DNA from: Methylosinus sp. C49
GTDB taxonomy: Bacteria > Pseudomonadota > Alphaproteobacteria > Rhizobiales > Beijerinckiaceae
DNA: 64,000 nt
NCBI RefSeq assembly: GCF_009936375.1
Contig: NZ_AP022332.1
Coordinates: forward strand, 434,001 to 498,000
Reading direction: 5' to 3'
Shown here: positions 9,714 to 17,833 of the stretch, one piece after another
Numbering within the stretch: position 1 is the first letter of the stretch
Layout of the letters: each line of letters starts with the position of its first letter
Notes under the pieces: generated by a model
Databases searched by the model: none
The model's input: the letters and a program-made list of their open reading frames with translations, nothing else
Told to the model about the DNA's origin: nothing
Program-made: the position numbers and the translations under genes

Positions 9714-10111
9714 TCAATGCTCCCGCGCCAGCGCGTCCAGCGCCAGCCCGAGGCCGCGAAACGAGACGGGCGGCGCCGCATCCTGTCCGGCCGAGCCCTT
9801 CGAGGCGATGCGTCCCATCCCGTCATAGGTCCGCCAGCGGGCGAGAATCGGCTCCCCGAGAGAAACGCTGGCGACACATCCCGACGCGGGGCAGCGGCGC
9901 CAGACGAGATCGAGCGGCTGCGGATCGGCGTCGCTCAGCGTCATGCGGGGCGCCGCGTGAAAGGCGACATCGACCGGCACGACGATCGTCATGGAGAGCC
10001 CTTGCGCGCCATCCGGCTTGCCGAAGGCGCACGCGCGCTCGGCCGTTCCGGCGCATGAGCGACGGAAATCTGCAGAAACAGGACGAGAGCCGATGCGATA
10101 GGGCGAGCCAT
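9714..10111 (-). pseudogene. Probable broken IalB-family (invasion-associated locus B) gene
   Basis: IalB-family proteins are small exported proteins common in Rhizobiales. An ATG at 10111 opens a clear signal peptide (MARPIASALVLFLQISVAHA), but that frame ends at 9989. The other half of the protein is in a different frame: from about 10000 down to 9714 it reads MTIVVPVDVAFHAAP, then a Cys pair in RRCPASGCVASV, then PPVSFRGLGLALDAL, matching the conserved C-terminal half of IalB proteins. The N-terminal W..QC part of the family is missing. I read this as a gene with an internal deletion and frameshift. An assembly error, or a real short protein from an alternative start, is not excluded. Confidence 0.6.
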
Positions 10112-10359
10112 GACGAGCCTCGACGCGCGAAGACGATCTTGGTAGCCCAGGCGCGGCTGTGGCTCGAGTTGGGGGAGGGGCCGCTGGCGCAATCGCCCCG
10201 TTTCTGGTCTGCGTGATGGAACTCGGGAGAGAGGCCGAGCTTGTGGGCTTTTGCGCCGGCGTCGCGAATGCGCGCCGACGCCGGGGCAAGATATCAATCG
10301 AAAATTTGGCGGCGCGATAAACATCGCTCGGCGCCGAGGCGAGAGCCGCGGCCTCACAG

Positions 10360-11040
10360 CTACATTTTCCCCATGCCCATTCCGAAGCCCATGAGGCCGG
10401 TCATCGTCTCGTCGAAGATTTTCTTCTGCTCCGGCGTCAGAGCCGCCGCCAGCGGCTCCGCCGCCGATCTGACCGCGCGAACGGATTCGAGATGGATCGT
10501 CATATTGCGCTCCATATGCGCGAGCTGCTCGAGCAGCCCATGCGACGCGGCCTTCTCACCCTCCGCCGGTCGAGCGCGCTCTTCTTTCGAGGCAGCGCAA
10601 AACTCCGCGACCTTGCGCCCCGAGACACGGATCGCCTCCGCAAAGGCGTTCCATTGCGGCGTCTGCGCATCGGTCGGCTTGAGCTCCGCTTTCAGATAGG
10701 CGAGACGGCCATCCACATGTTCGGCCGTGCGGCACATCATCGGAACCATCGGGCCCTTGCCCTGCCCGTGAGCCGCCATGCCATGACTGTCGCCTTCCGT
10801 CGCCTCTCGGCTCATTCCTCCCTGGCCCATGGCGCCATGATCCATGCCGCCATGATCCATGCCTCCGTGGCCCATTCCGCTGTGGTCCATCCCATGGCTC
10901 ATCCCGCCATGATCCATTCCCGATGGCGCGGGGCTCGCGGGAGGAGGCGAAGCCTGTTGCGCCGAGCTCGCGCCTGTCGGAGCGAAAGTCAGAACGCCGA
11001 TGGCGGCGGCGACGATCCATGTGCGTTTTGCTTTCGGCAT
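10360..11040 (-). CDS. Spy/CpxP-like periplasmic protein with Met/His-rich metal-binding segment
   Basis: A secreted protein of 226 residues with signal peptide (cleavage near SSAQQ). Residues 40-80 are a run of MDHGGM-, MSHGM- and MGHGGM-type repeats, a pattern seen in copper- and silver-binding periplasmic proteins. Residues 100-215 are helical with the LTPEQ motif of the Spy/CpxP (LTxxQ) family, and the C-terminus is another Met-rich tail (GFGMGMGKM). Family knowledge and the Met/His composition suggest copper buffering or a copper-stress chaperone. It lies about 0.9 kb upstream of the methanobactin genes, on the opposite strand, next to a DUF2946-like gene, so a copper-homeostasis neighbourhood is plausible. 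No experimental role is known to me. Confidence 0.85.
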   Translation of the reverse strand: MPKAKRTWIVAAAIGVLTFAPTGASSAQQASPPPASPAPSGMDHGGMSHGMDHSGMGHGGMDHGGMDHGAMGQGGMSREATEGDSHGMAAHGQGKGPMVPMMCRTAEHVDGRLAYLKAELKPTDAQTPQWNAFAEAIRVSGRKVAEFCAASKEERARPAEGEKAASHGLLEQLAHMERNMTIHLESVRAVRSAAEPLAAALTPEQKKIFDETMTGLMGFGMGMGKM

Positions 11041-11113
11041 ATCGATCCTCCCTGTGACATTCTAGAAATTCTTCGTTCGCGTTCCCGCGAGATCGTCGCG
11101 ACCCGAAATCATA

Positions 11114-11171
11114 GCGACCGTGGCGGGCGTCGAGTCATCTATGCGACCGTGGCGGGCGTCGAGTCATCTAT
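11114..11171. repeat. Perfect 29-bp tandem duplication
   Basis: Two identical 29-bp units (11114-11142 and 11143-11171, each beginning gcgaccgtgg) lie head to tail between the Spy-like gene and the DUF2946-like gene. The extra copy shifts and ends the minus-strand frame described next. Confidence 0.95.
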
Positions 11172-11426
11172 GTCGCCGACGTGGCTGATCAATTGCGGCA
11201 AAGCGCCCCAAAAGTCGTGAAGGGGGCGGCCGAGGCGCGCGCCTATCGGGTCGCAGAGCTCGTCGATGACGCCTCTCGCCGGCGCGTGGACGTCGGTCTT
11301 CAGCAGTTGCGCGACCAGCTCTTCGGGAAAAAGGGCCAGCGGAATTTTTCTTGGAGCATTCCTCGCGAGTCCGCTCGACCCGACGGGCGCTCGGGAACTC
11401 TCTGGGTCCTTGCGAAGCTTGACCAA
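11139..11426 (-). CDS. Unrecognised small open frame, doubtful
   Basis: An open frame of 95 codons starting MVKLRKDPES and containing FPEELVAQLL and RPLHDFWGALP. I recognise no family. Its stop lies inside the 29-bp duplication: with one copy removed the frame would run on 20 or more codons to a stop near 11063. It may therefore be a decaying fragment of a gene rather than a working one. A plus-strand frame covers the same bases and is no more convincing. Confidence 0.25.
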   Translation of the reverse strand: MVKLRKDPESSRAPVGSSGLARNAPRKIPLALFPEELVAQLLKTDVHAPARGVIDELCDPIGARLGRPLHDFWGALPQLISHVGDIDDSTPATVA

Positions 11427-11454
11427 TGACGAGGGGAGGGCTTACAAATCAGGC

Positions 11455-11868
11455 ATGATGAACTGGGGCGCACAGCGAAAACCATCGGCGAGCGCCATTA
11501 TCGGCGCCTTGATCTGTTTCGTCGCATTGCAGAGCAGTTTCGCCTTTGCGCGAAATGTGGAAGCGCTCGGTTCTCATGCCTCCGCCGCTTTCGAGGCCGG
11601 AAATTATGAGATCTGCAGGCTCGCGCCCGCGTCGGATCCAGACGCGCCGAGCCAGGAACGCCATACGGCCGATCAATGCTGCTTTCTCTGCGCGTCCGGC
11701 AGTCGTGACGATCAGCCTACTCTGCTTTTCTTCTTCGCCATTGTCGCCGATTTTCTCGCCCCTCTGACCTCGACCGAGGTCGCCGATAGGCGCGTCGACA
11801 CTGTCGACCGACCCCTTACGACCTGGACGAGCTCTCATTCTTCCCGCGCTCCGCCGCGTCTGTCCTGA
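11455..11868 (+). CDS. DUF2946-like exported protein, possibly copper-linked
   Basis: A protein of about 137 residues starting at one of two adjacent ATGs (11455 or 11458) after a gaggggaggg stretch. A hydrophobic N-terminal segment (IIGALICFVALQSSFAFA) is a signal peptide or anchor. A Cys-rich motif DQCCFLCASG sits mid-protein, a second hydrophobic segment follows (LLFFFAIVADFLAPL), and the C-terminus contains SSRAPPRLS. The Cys motif and the terminal SRAPP-type sequence resemble DUF2946 proteins, which are often encoded beside copper receptors and transporters. It lies just upstream of the methanobactin sigma factor gene on the same strand, about 110 bp away, and could be co-regulated. Family match is tentative. 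Confidence 0.6.
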   Translation: MMNWGAQRKPSASAIIGALICFVALQSSFAFARNVEALGSHASAAFEAGNYEICRLAPASDPDAPSQERHTADQCCFLCASGSRDDQPTLLFFFAIVADFLAPLTSTEVADRRVDTVDRPLTTWTSSHSSRAPPRLS

Positions 11869-11975
11869 GCGCTTCTCCCGCTCTGGAGCGGGAAAATCGT
11901 TCGGGGCGGGTCCCGCTCGTGCGGCCTCTCGCTTCGCCGCCATCGCGAGTTCGAGGCTCCAGCGGAAGCCACATC

Positions 11976-12476
11976 ATGTTCAGAACCAATGGCCGTTCGA
12001 TCGGCGACCTCTTCGAGCGCAACAAGCGCGATCTTCTCGACTGTCTGACGCGTCGTGTCGGCTACGAGGACGCTTTCGATCTTCTACAAGAGACCTTTGT
12101 GCGGATGCTGCGGCGTCGGGAGGTCGGCCCGATCGCCGACGAGGACGCCTATCTACGAACGACGGCGATCAATCTCGCGCGCGACTTCTCCCGTCATTCC
12201 CGGAGCGTGGCCAAGCACGTCGCGCCAGGCGACATCCCGGCCGAGATCGCCGAGACCGGGCTCGATCCGTCACAAGTCTGCGAGGCGAAGGAAAGCGCCC
12301 GCTTGCTGTATGCCGCAATGAAAGGACTCCCACCCAAGTGTCGGGAAGTCTTCATCTTACGTCGCTTCCATGATCTTTCGCCGGACGAAATAGCGCAACG
12401 GCTGGGCATTTCCCGAAACATGGTCCTCAAGCATCTGCGGCTGGCGCTGGAGAGGTGCCATGCGGCGCTCGACTAA
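11976..12476 (+). CDS. mbnI: MbnI, FecI-like ECF sigma factor of the methanobactin locus
   Basis: ECF sigma factor of the iron-starvation (FecI) type, here expected to drive methanobactin genes. The ATG at 11976 is preceded by a GGAAG box and gives a 166-residue protein of normal length. Sigma region 2 includes DAFDLLQETFVRML (about residues 31-44), and region 4 includes GLPPKCREVFILRR and the HTH segment LSPDEIAQRLGISRNMVLKHL near the C-terminus. The next genes are the anti-sigma/regulator mbnR and the TonB receptor mbnT, the classic sigma / anti-sigma / receptor surface-signalling arrangement. Known MbnI systems respond to copper-loaded methanobactin at the receptor. The promoter it recognises cannot be fixed from one copy. 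Confidence 0.9.
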   Translation: MFRTNGRSIGDLFERNKRDLLDCLTRRVGYEDAFDLLQETFVRMLRRREVGPIADEDAYLRTTAINLARDFSRHSRSVAKHVAPGDIPAEIAETGLDPSQVCEAKESARLLYAAMKGLPPKCREVFILRRFHDLSPDEIAQRLGISRNMVLKHLRLALERCHAALD

Positions 12477-12541
12477 ATTTTTGTCTCGAGACGCTCACCT
12501 TATATCGCTGTCCGCATCCGTCCTGCTAAAGTAGTGGATCA

Positions 12542-13531
12542 ATGGCGACGATAACGCCCTATAAGAGGCAGATTGGCGCGGAGATGGAGGAGGATGACGC
12601 TCCCCGTGATCGGGCGAACCGTCGGAGAGCGGCCATCGAATGGTGGACGCGCCTCGACAGTCGCGCTCCGACTCCGCAGGAGCGCGAGGCGTTCGTCATT
12701 TGGCTGACGGATGATCCAGCCAACCGCGAGGCGTTCGAGAAGGTTTGCCGCATCTGGGGCGATCTCGAGGACCTGCGGCCGCTGATAGACGCCTTCGAAG
12801 TGCCGCCGCCGCGCCGAACGCGGCGCGTTCGCGTCGCCGCCGTCCTCTCGGGGCTCGCCATAACGCTGTTGTCCTATGTCTTTTTCGACGACGCCTGGAT
12901 CATGTTGCGAGCGCAGACCCGCACCGGCGTCGCGGAGACGCGGACCATTCGGCTCGTCGACGGATCGCGGATCGAGCTCGGCCCTCGCTCGGCCATCTCG
13001 CTCGATTTCGACGAAGGCAAGCGCAATGTGACCCTCCTGAAGGGCGAGGCTTGGTTCGACGTCGCGCCGGACGCCGGCAGGCCCTTTTCCGTTCTTGTCG
13101 CCCGCGGCTCGGTGACGGCTCTCGGCACGAGCTTCGACATCTCGACCACGGGGGAGCGAACGGAGATCACTGTCGCGCAGCATCGCGTGCGCGTCATGAC
13201 GGGCGGCCCGGCGATCATCGTCGATGAAGGCGAGCAGAGCGCTTTCGGGCCGGGCGTCGCCGCGGTCGATCCATACCGGGTGCAAGTCGACCATGTCGCC
13301 GCATGGCGTCGCGGCAAGCTGATTTTCGACGACAAGCCGCTCGCCGAGGTCGTCTCCGTGCTCGGACATTATCTGAGCGGATATATTCTCATTCTCGATC
13401 CGTCGATCCGAGAAAGGCGCGTGAGCGGCGTGTTCGACGCGGCGGATCCGATCGCCGCCATCTCCGCGATCGAGAAGGCTCTCGGCCTTCGCGCTCTCGA
13501 TCTCGGCTATCTCGTCGTGCTCACGGGATAA
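12542..13531 (+). CDS. mbnR: MbnR, FecR-like transmembrane anti-sigma regulator
   Basis: Inner-membrane protein of 329 residues that would hold or activate the sigma factor MbnI according to the state of the outer-membrane receptor. Residues about 28-72 match the FecR N-terminal domain (AAIEWWTRLDSRAPTPQEREAF). One membrane helix lies at about residues 97-114. The periplasmic FecR domain spans about 125-225 (RLVDGSRIELGPRSAI, VTALGTSFDIST), and the C-terminal STN-interacting part is about 255-325 (LIFDDKPLAEVVSVL). The ATG at 12542 lacks a strong ribosome site; an internal ATG 14 codons in is an alternative. It sits 65 bp after mbnI and 110 bp before mbnT. Confidence 0.9.
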   Translation: MATITPYKRQIGAEMEEDDAPRDRANRRRAAIEWWTRLDSRAPTPQEREAFVIWLTDDPANREAFEKVCRIWGDLEDLRPLIDAFEVPPPRRTRRVRVAAVLSGLAITLLSYVFFDDAWIMLRAQTRTGVAETRTIRLVDGSRIELGPRSAISLDFDEGKRNVTLLKGEAWFDVAPDAGRPFSVLVARGSVTALGTSFDISTTGERTEITVAQHRVRVMTGGPAIIVDEGEQSAFGPGVAAVDPYRVQVDHVAAWRRGKLIFDDKPLAEVVSVLGHYLSGYILILDPSIRERRVSGVFDAADPIAAISAIEKALGLRALDLGYLVVLTG

Positions 13532-13641
13532 GAGAGGATTTTTTTTGCTCGTCGACCTCCCCGCGGGAGGGGTCGGTTCGTCCTTGTCTGAGTGGGAGGC
13601 GTGGCGCCTGCCGCCAGGCGACGGGACAGGACCAAAACGAG

Positions 13642-16194
13642 ATGTCGGATCGGATTCCTCACGGCAGCAAGTCAGCGAAGGGTGGGATGATGGGGGCGAC
13701 GGCCATCCTGACCGCGATGGGCGCTCTCGCATTCGGATCGAACGCGGATCGCGCCGAAGCGCATGCGCAGATGCCGCAGAAGGAAATCGCCGAGATTATC
13801 CGAAGCTACGATATTCCGGCCGGCCCCATCTCGACTGCGCTCAACAGCGTCGCTGACGCGAGCGGCGTGCGCATCGTCTATGACTCGCGCCTGACCCGCT
13901 CGCATCGGACGAGAGGCGTCTCTGGATCGCATAGTCTCGCGGCGGCGCTAGCGGAAGTCCTGTCGGGAACGGGGCTGAGCTACGAGCTGTCTCCGAACGG
14001 CAAGTCGGTGCTGATCGTCCTGGCTCAAGCCGGCGACACTCGCACCGATGCGAGCGCTGCCGGCGCCACGCCTCTGCCGACGATCGATATCGGCTCCGAG
14101 CCCAATCGTCCGACAAGCCGCCCCGGCTCTGGCGCGGGCAGCCAAGGGCCGGGAGATCGGCACACCGGCTACAACGCCAGCCGCGCGCCCTCGACGCTGA
14201 AGACCGACACGCCGCTGCTGAAGACGCCGATCGCGGTCGAGGTGGTGACGCGCCAGACGATGGACGATCAGCAGGCGATCTCCGTTGGGGATGCGCTGCT
14301 ATCCAACGTCAGCGGCGTGACGCCGGCGACGAACGTCTTCGATCTGTTCAAGGTTCGCGGTTTCTTCAATACCGTTGGCAACGTCTACAAGAACGGCCTC
14401 ATGGAATACAGGCTCCGCAATCTCGACACGACCAATCTGCAGTCGATCGAGGTGCTGAAAGGCCCGGCGGCCATGCTATTCGGCCGTGGCGAACCCGGCG
14501 GAGTCGTCAATATGGTGGTCAAGCGGCCGCTGGAGACGCCCTACTACTCGTTGCAGCAGCAAGTAAAGTCCTTCAGTGGAACGCGCACGACGCTGGACGC
14601 CACCGGACCGCTGACCGAAGACAAATCGATCCTCTATCGCTTCAACGGCGAATTCTACAGCACCGATTCCTATCGCAATTTCGTCCGCGACAGGAATGTC
14701 TTCATCGCGCCGACGATCTCGATTCATCCGGTCGAACAGTTTCGGATGAACATCGATTTCGAATATCAGAACAAGACCTGGGTCGACGATTATCCCGTTC
14801 TGCCGGCTGTCGGGGGACGCCCCGCCAATATTCCAGTCAGCCGCTATCTCAGCGCTCCGACCGTGATGACGACGATGCCCGATCATTTCGACAGGAAGCG
14901 CATCGCCTATGATTGGACCTACGACTTCCTTCCCAACTGGAGCCTGACAAATCGACTGAGCTACTATAATGTCGGCACGAGAAACGAGAATGTGACCGGA
15001 ACGAGTTTCAATGCGGTGACGGGCGTATTGAACCGCGCATTGAATTATTTTCCCGGCTATACGGATAGGAGCTTCGCGACCAATCTCGACCTGAAGGGAA
15101 AATTTACAACCGGCCCTCTCGAACATTCTATATTGCTAGGCTACGATTATTTCGCCACTTTCCTGCCGACCTACACCTATTATTTCTACAACCCGACGAG
15201 CGCGATCAACATCTACGCTCCTGGTTATTCGCGGCTGGAAAACCCCTATCGAAATCCTGTTTACGGCGTGGCGGGCCAAAAGTGGACCGGCGTCTATGGT
15301 CAGGACATGATCTCGTTCCTGGACGATTCCGTCCATGTGCTGCTCGGCGGGCGCTATGATTGGACTGACTATGGCTCCAACAGAATCTCTTCCTCCGCTT
15401 ATTTGGCCAGCACCTCCTACGTGAGTGTCCATGCCGAAGCTTTCAGTCCTCGCGTCGGCGTCGTCTATCAGCCCCTGTCCTGGTTGTCGCTCTATGGAAA
15501 TTTCACCCAGTCCTTCGGAGCGAACAATGGCACGACCACGGCGCTCATGCCGCTCGCGCCGCAGAAGGGCGAGCAATTCGAAGGCGGCGTGAAGGCGGAG
15601 CTGCTCGACAAGCGCCTCACGCTGACCATGGCCTATTTCGATATTTTCAAGACCAATATTCCCTATACGGATCCGACCAATTCGAATAACACGCTGCTGA
15701 TCGGCAAGGCGCGCAGCCAGGGATTCGAGTTCGATCTGACGGGCCGCATCGATGACAATTGGAGCGTCATCGCCAATTACACACATGACGATGTGCGCAC
15801 GATGCAGGGGGCGAGTTCCTATAATCCGTTGACGCTCATCACGACGCAGCTCGCGATCTCGGGCTCGAAATTGGCTGCGAGCCCTCGGAACTACGGAAAT
15901 CTCTGGGTGAAATACGACGCCGATGGGGATCTGCTCGGGCTGAGCCTCGGCGCCGGGGTATCCGTCTACGAGAGCTCCTTCGGCGACACCGCCAATACCT
16001 TCGTTCTGCCGAGCTATGCGCTGCTCAATAGCATGATCGCCTACAGCACGAAGGTCGCGGGATACACCGTCACCGGCCAGCTCAACGTCAAGAACATAAC
16101 GGACGTGACCTATTATCCGACCTCGACCGATCGCTACACGATCCAGACCGGAACGCCGCGCACTTTCCTCGGCTCTCTGCGCGTGGAGTTCTAA
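13642..16194 (+). CDS. mbnT: MbnT, TonB-dependent receptor for copper-methanobactin
   Basis: Outer-membrane receptor of 850 residues expected to import copper-loaded methanobactin and to signal through MbnR. The N-terminus is a signal region followed by an STN signalling domain at about residues 55-125 (YDIPAGPISTALNSVADASGVR), the part that contacts FecR-type regulators. The plug follows at about residues 180-310 (TPIAVEVVTRQTMDDQ, LFGRGEPGGVVNMV), then a siderophore-receptor-type 22-strand barrel ending in a C-terminal Phe (LGSLRVEF). The start at 13642 was chosen because upstream codons in the same frame overlap mbnR and resemble no signal peptide. Position after mbnI-mbnR and before mbnP and mbnA identifies the substrate; the family alone would only say siderophore-like. 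Confidence 0.9.
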   Translation: MSDRIPHGSKSAKGGMMGATAILTAMGALAFGSNADRAEAHAQMPQKEIAEIIRSYDIPAGPISTALNSVADASGVRIVYDSRLTRSHRTRGVSGSHSLAAALAEVLSGTGLSYELSPNGKSVLIVLAQAGDTRTDASAAGATPLPTIDIGSEPNRPTSRPGSGAGSQGPGDRHTGYNASRAPSTLKTDTPLLKTPIAVEVVTRQTMDDQQAISVGDALLSNVSGVTPATNVFDLFKVRGFFNTVGNVYKNGLMEYRLRNLDTTNLQSIEVLKGPAAMLFGRGEPGGVVNMVVKRPLETPYYSLQQQVKSFSGTRTTLDATGPLTEDKSILYRFNGEFYSTDSYRNFVRDRNVFIAPTISIHPVEQFRMNIDFEYQNKTWVDDYPVLPAVGGRPANIPVSRYLSAPTVMTTMPDHFDRKRIAYDWTYDFLPNWSLTNRLSYYNVGTRNENVTGTSFNAVTGVLNRALNYFPGYTDRSFATNLDLKGKFTTGPLEHSILLGYDYFATFLPTYTYYFYNPTSAINIYAPGYSRLENPYRNPVYGVAGQKWTGVYGQDMISFLDDSVHVLLGGRYDWTDYGSNRISSSAYLASTSYVSVHAEAFSPRVGVVYQPLSWLSLYGNFTQSFGANNGTTTALMPLAPQKGEQFEGGVKAELLDKRLTLTMAYFDIFKTNIPYTDPTNSNNTLLIGKARSQGFEFDLTGRIDDNWSVIANYTHDDVRTMQGASSYNPLTLITTQLAISGSKLAASPRNYGNLWVKYDADGDLLGLSLGAGVSVYESSFGDTANTFVLPSYALLNSMIAYSTKVAGYTVTGQLNVKNITDVTYYPTSTDRYTIQTGTPRTFLGSLRVEF

Positions 16195-16257
16195 GTCCGT
16201 TTGCGAATTCGGCGGCCGACTGAAACGAGGGTGCGATCCATCTGGTAGGAGCGACGA

Positions 16258-17235
16258 ATGATGCGGGAACAAAAGTCGAAGCTCGCGGCGCTGCTGATCG
16301 CAGCTCTCACAGTCGGAACCTGTCACGGCGCCGCAGCGCGGGACCAGGCGGTGACGCTCCGCTTCGCGCTGACGGCGGATGGCAAGGATGTCGGTTGCGC
16401 TGCGCCTCTGTCCAATCTCGGTAGCGGGCGCCTCGAGACGAAGCTGCACGACGCCCGCTTCTATATTCACGACGTGAAGCTCATCGACGCGAAGGGCGTG
16501 CGCACGCCCGTCGCTCTCGTGCAGAACGACTGGCAATATGCCGGCGTCGCTCTGCTCGACTTCAAGGACGCGCGCGGCGGCAACACGCCTTGCACCGACA
16601 CCAATCCCGCAAAGAACACGACGGTCGGCGGAACCGCGCCAGCTGGCGCCTATGTAGGACTCGAGTTCTCGATCGGCGTGCCGGTCCAGGGCATGGCGGA
16701 CAACAAGATCGTCTCGCTCAATCATTCGAGCACGGAAACCGCGGCCCCGCCGCTCGACATCGCCGCCATGGCGTGGAACTGGCAGGCCGGCCGCAAATTT
16801 CTTCTCGTGGAAGTCATTCCGCCCGCGCCGTACATCACCAAGTCCGACGGCTCGAAGACGCGGATATGGATGACGCATATCGGCTCGTCGGGCTGCAAGG
16901 GCAATCCGGCGACGGGCGAGATCGTCTCCTGCGCGCGCGAGAATCGCTTCACCGTCACCTTCGACCGATTCGATCCCAAGACCCAACGCGTCGAGTTCGA
17001 TCTGACGCGCCTGTTCGAGAACACCGATCTTCTTGTCGACAAAGGTGGCGCGATCGGCTGCATGACCGCGCTGGACGATCCAGAATGCCCGGCGATCTTC
17101 TCGGCGCTCGGTCTCAATCTCGCGGAAAGCGCTCCAGGCGCTGGCGACGCCGGCAAGCAGACGAAACCCGGCGTCTCGCCGGTCTTCAAGGTCGGAGCCG
17201 CCAAGCCGCCGAAGATCGTGGGCGGCAAGCAATGA
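16258..17235 (+). CDS. mbnP: MbnP-family periplasmic copper-binding protein
   Basis: Secreted protein of 325 residues with a signal peptide (cleavage near GAAARD) and a preceding TAGGAG ribosome site. The sequence matches the MbnP family: VTLRFALTADGKDVGC near the N-terminus, RFYIHDVKLID, and the Trp-rich patches NDWQYAGVALLDF and MAWNWQAGRKF. In the family, MbnP binds copper after its diheme partner MbnH converts a tryptophan to kynurenine. No mbnH gene lies next to it or anywhere in this window, which is unusual because mbnP and mbnH are normally adjacent. It ends the mbnI-R-T-P block; a hairpin and a 420-bp gap separate it from mbnA. Confidence 0.88.
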   Translation: MMREQKSKLAALLIAALTVGTCHGAAARDQAVTLRFALTADGKDVGCAAPLSNLGSGRLETKLHDARFYIHDVKLIDAKGVRTPVALVQNDWQYAGVALLDFKDARGGNTPCTDTNPAKNTTVGGTAPAGAYVGLEFSIGVPVQGMADNKIVSLNHSSTETAAPPLDIAAMAWNWQAGRKFLLVEVIPPAPYITKSDGSKTRIWMTHIGSSGCKGNPATGEIVSCARENRFTVTFDRFDPKTQRVEFDLTRLFENTDLLVDKGGAIGCMTALDDPECPAIFSALGLNLAESAPGAGDAGKQTKPGVSPVFKVGAAKPPKIVGGKQ

Positions 17236-17280
17236 AACGCGCGCCGCTTCGCTCGCGTTCGTAGCCGATATCGCCGCGGC

Positions 17281-17314
17281 GGCGAGCGCGCCGCAACGGT
17301 GTGGCGCGCTCGCC
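17281..17314 (+). terminator. Hairpin after mbnP
   Basis: A perfect 12-bp GC stem (ggcgagcgcgcc / ggcgcgctcgcc) with a 10-base loop lies 46 bases past the mbnP stop. No T-run follows, so this could attenuate rather than fully stop transcription from mbnIRTP into mbnA. Confidence 0.55.
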
Positions 17315-17439
17315 CTGCATGCATGACGGGACGACCGCGACTCTCGAAGAGCTCATCGATAATCACGCGCGACGCTGCCGCTGGATCGATCTCTCGGCGC
17401 GCGTCTCCGGGCCATTGGAGGCCCGCGCCACAAACGTGT

Positions 17440-17655
17440 ATTGGCGCAATCTATACTACGTACGCAATGTATATATTTTTTACACTCAGCTATTTTCGGC
17501 CAACGGCGAGAAAAATATGCGGTTTTGTATTGCAATTGGAGAATTTTCAGCCATTATATATTTGTCGCATGGCTGAACGCCGCAGATGCGATGCTTTGTC
17601 TATTCTGTATAATACAGACAGACCGGCTCAACTCGGCGTTTTTCAGGAGGAAGCA
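17440..17655 (+). promoter_or_regulatory. AT-rich mbnA promoter and leader region
   Basis: The gap between mbnP and mbnA (17236-17655, 420 bp) holds no gene. Its right half is far more AT-rich than its surroundings (long runs such as tgtatatattttttac), typical of a regulated promoter. A TATAAT at 17608-17613 lacks a good -35 box at the usual spacing, which would fit an ECF promoter or an activator-dependent one. An AGGAGG ribosome site at 17645-17650 lies 5 bases before the mbnA ATG. Confidence 0.65.
17604..17618. promoter_or_regulatory. Perfect palindrome upstream of mbnA, candidate operator
   Basis: The sequence tctgtat-a-atacaga is a perfect 7-bp inverted repeat about a single central base. 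It overlaps the TATAAT and ends 37 bases before the mbnA start codon. Symmetry and position suggest a dimeric regulator site; which protein binds is unknown. Confidence 0.5.
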
Positions 17656-17754
17656 ATGGCTATCAAGATCGCCAAGAAGGAAGTTCTCCCGGTCGTCGGT
17701 CGTCTGGGCGCGATGTGCAGCTCGTGCCCGATGTGCGGCCCGCTCTGCCCCTGA
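17656..17754 (+). CDS. mbnA: MbnA, methanobactin precursor peptide
   Basis: A 32-residue ribosomal precursor of the copper chelator methanobactin. The leader (residues 1-19) carries the family pattern IAKKEVLPVVGR, very close to the Methylosinus trichosporium leader. By that alignment the core is MCSSCPMCGPLCP (residues 20-32). It has four cysteines (21, 24, 27, 31). By position, Cys21 and Cys27 correspond to the residues converted to heterocycle/thioamide pairs, leaving Cys24 and Cys31 for a disulfide. The AGGAGG box gives a strong start. The core is two residues longer than the best-known 11-residue type and contains three prolines (25, 29, 32). Biosynthesis genes mbnB, C, M and F follow directly. 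Confidence 0.96.
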   Translation: MAIKIAKKEVLPVVGRLGAMCSSCPMCGPLCP

Positions 17755-17833
17755 TCGGCAGGCCGCCCCCGTCGCATTCGCCGGGGGCGGCGTCTCGAGA
17801 CCTGCGGTCGTTTTCTTGGAGGCCTGTTTCGAT

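Noticed and set aside
17608-17613. TATAAT upstream of mbnA as a standard sigma-70 promoter
   Set aside because: No acceptable -35 hexamer at 16-18 bp; left as part of an ECF or regulated promoter region.
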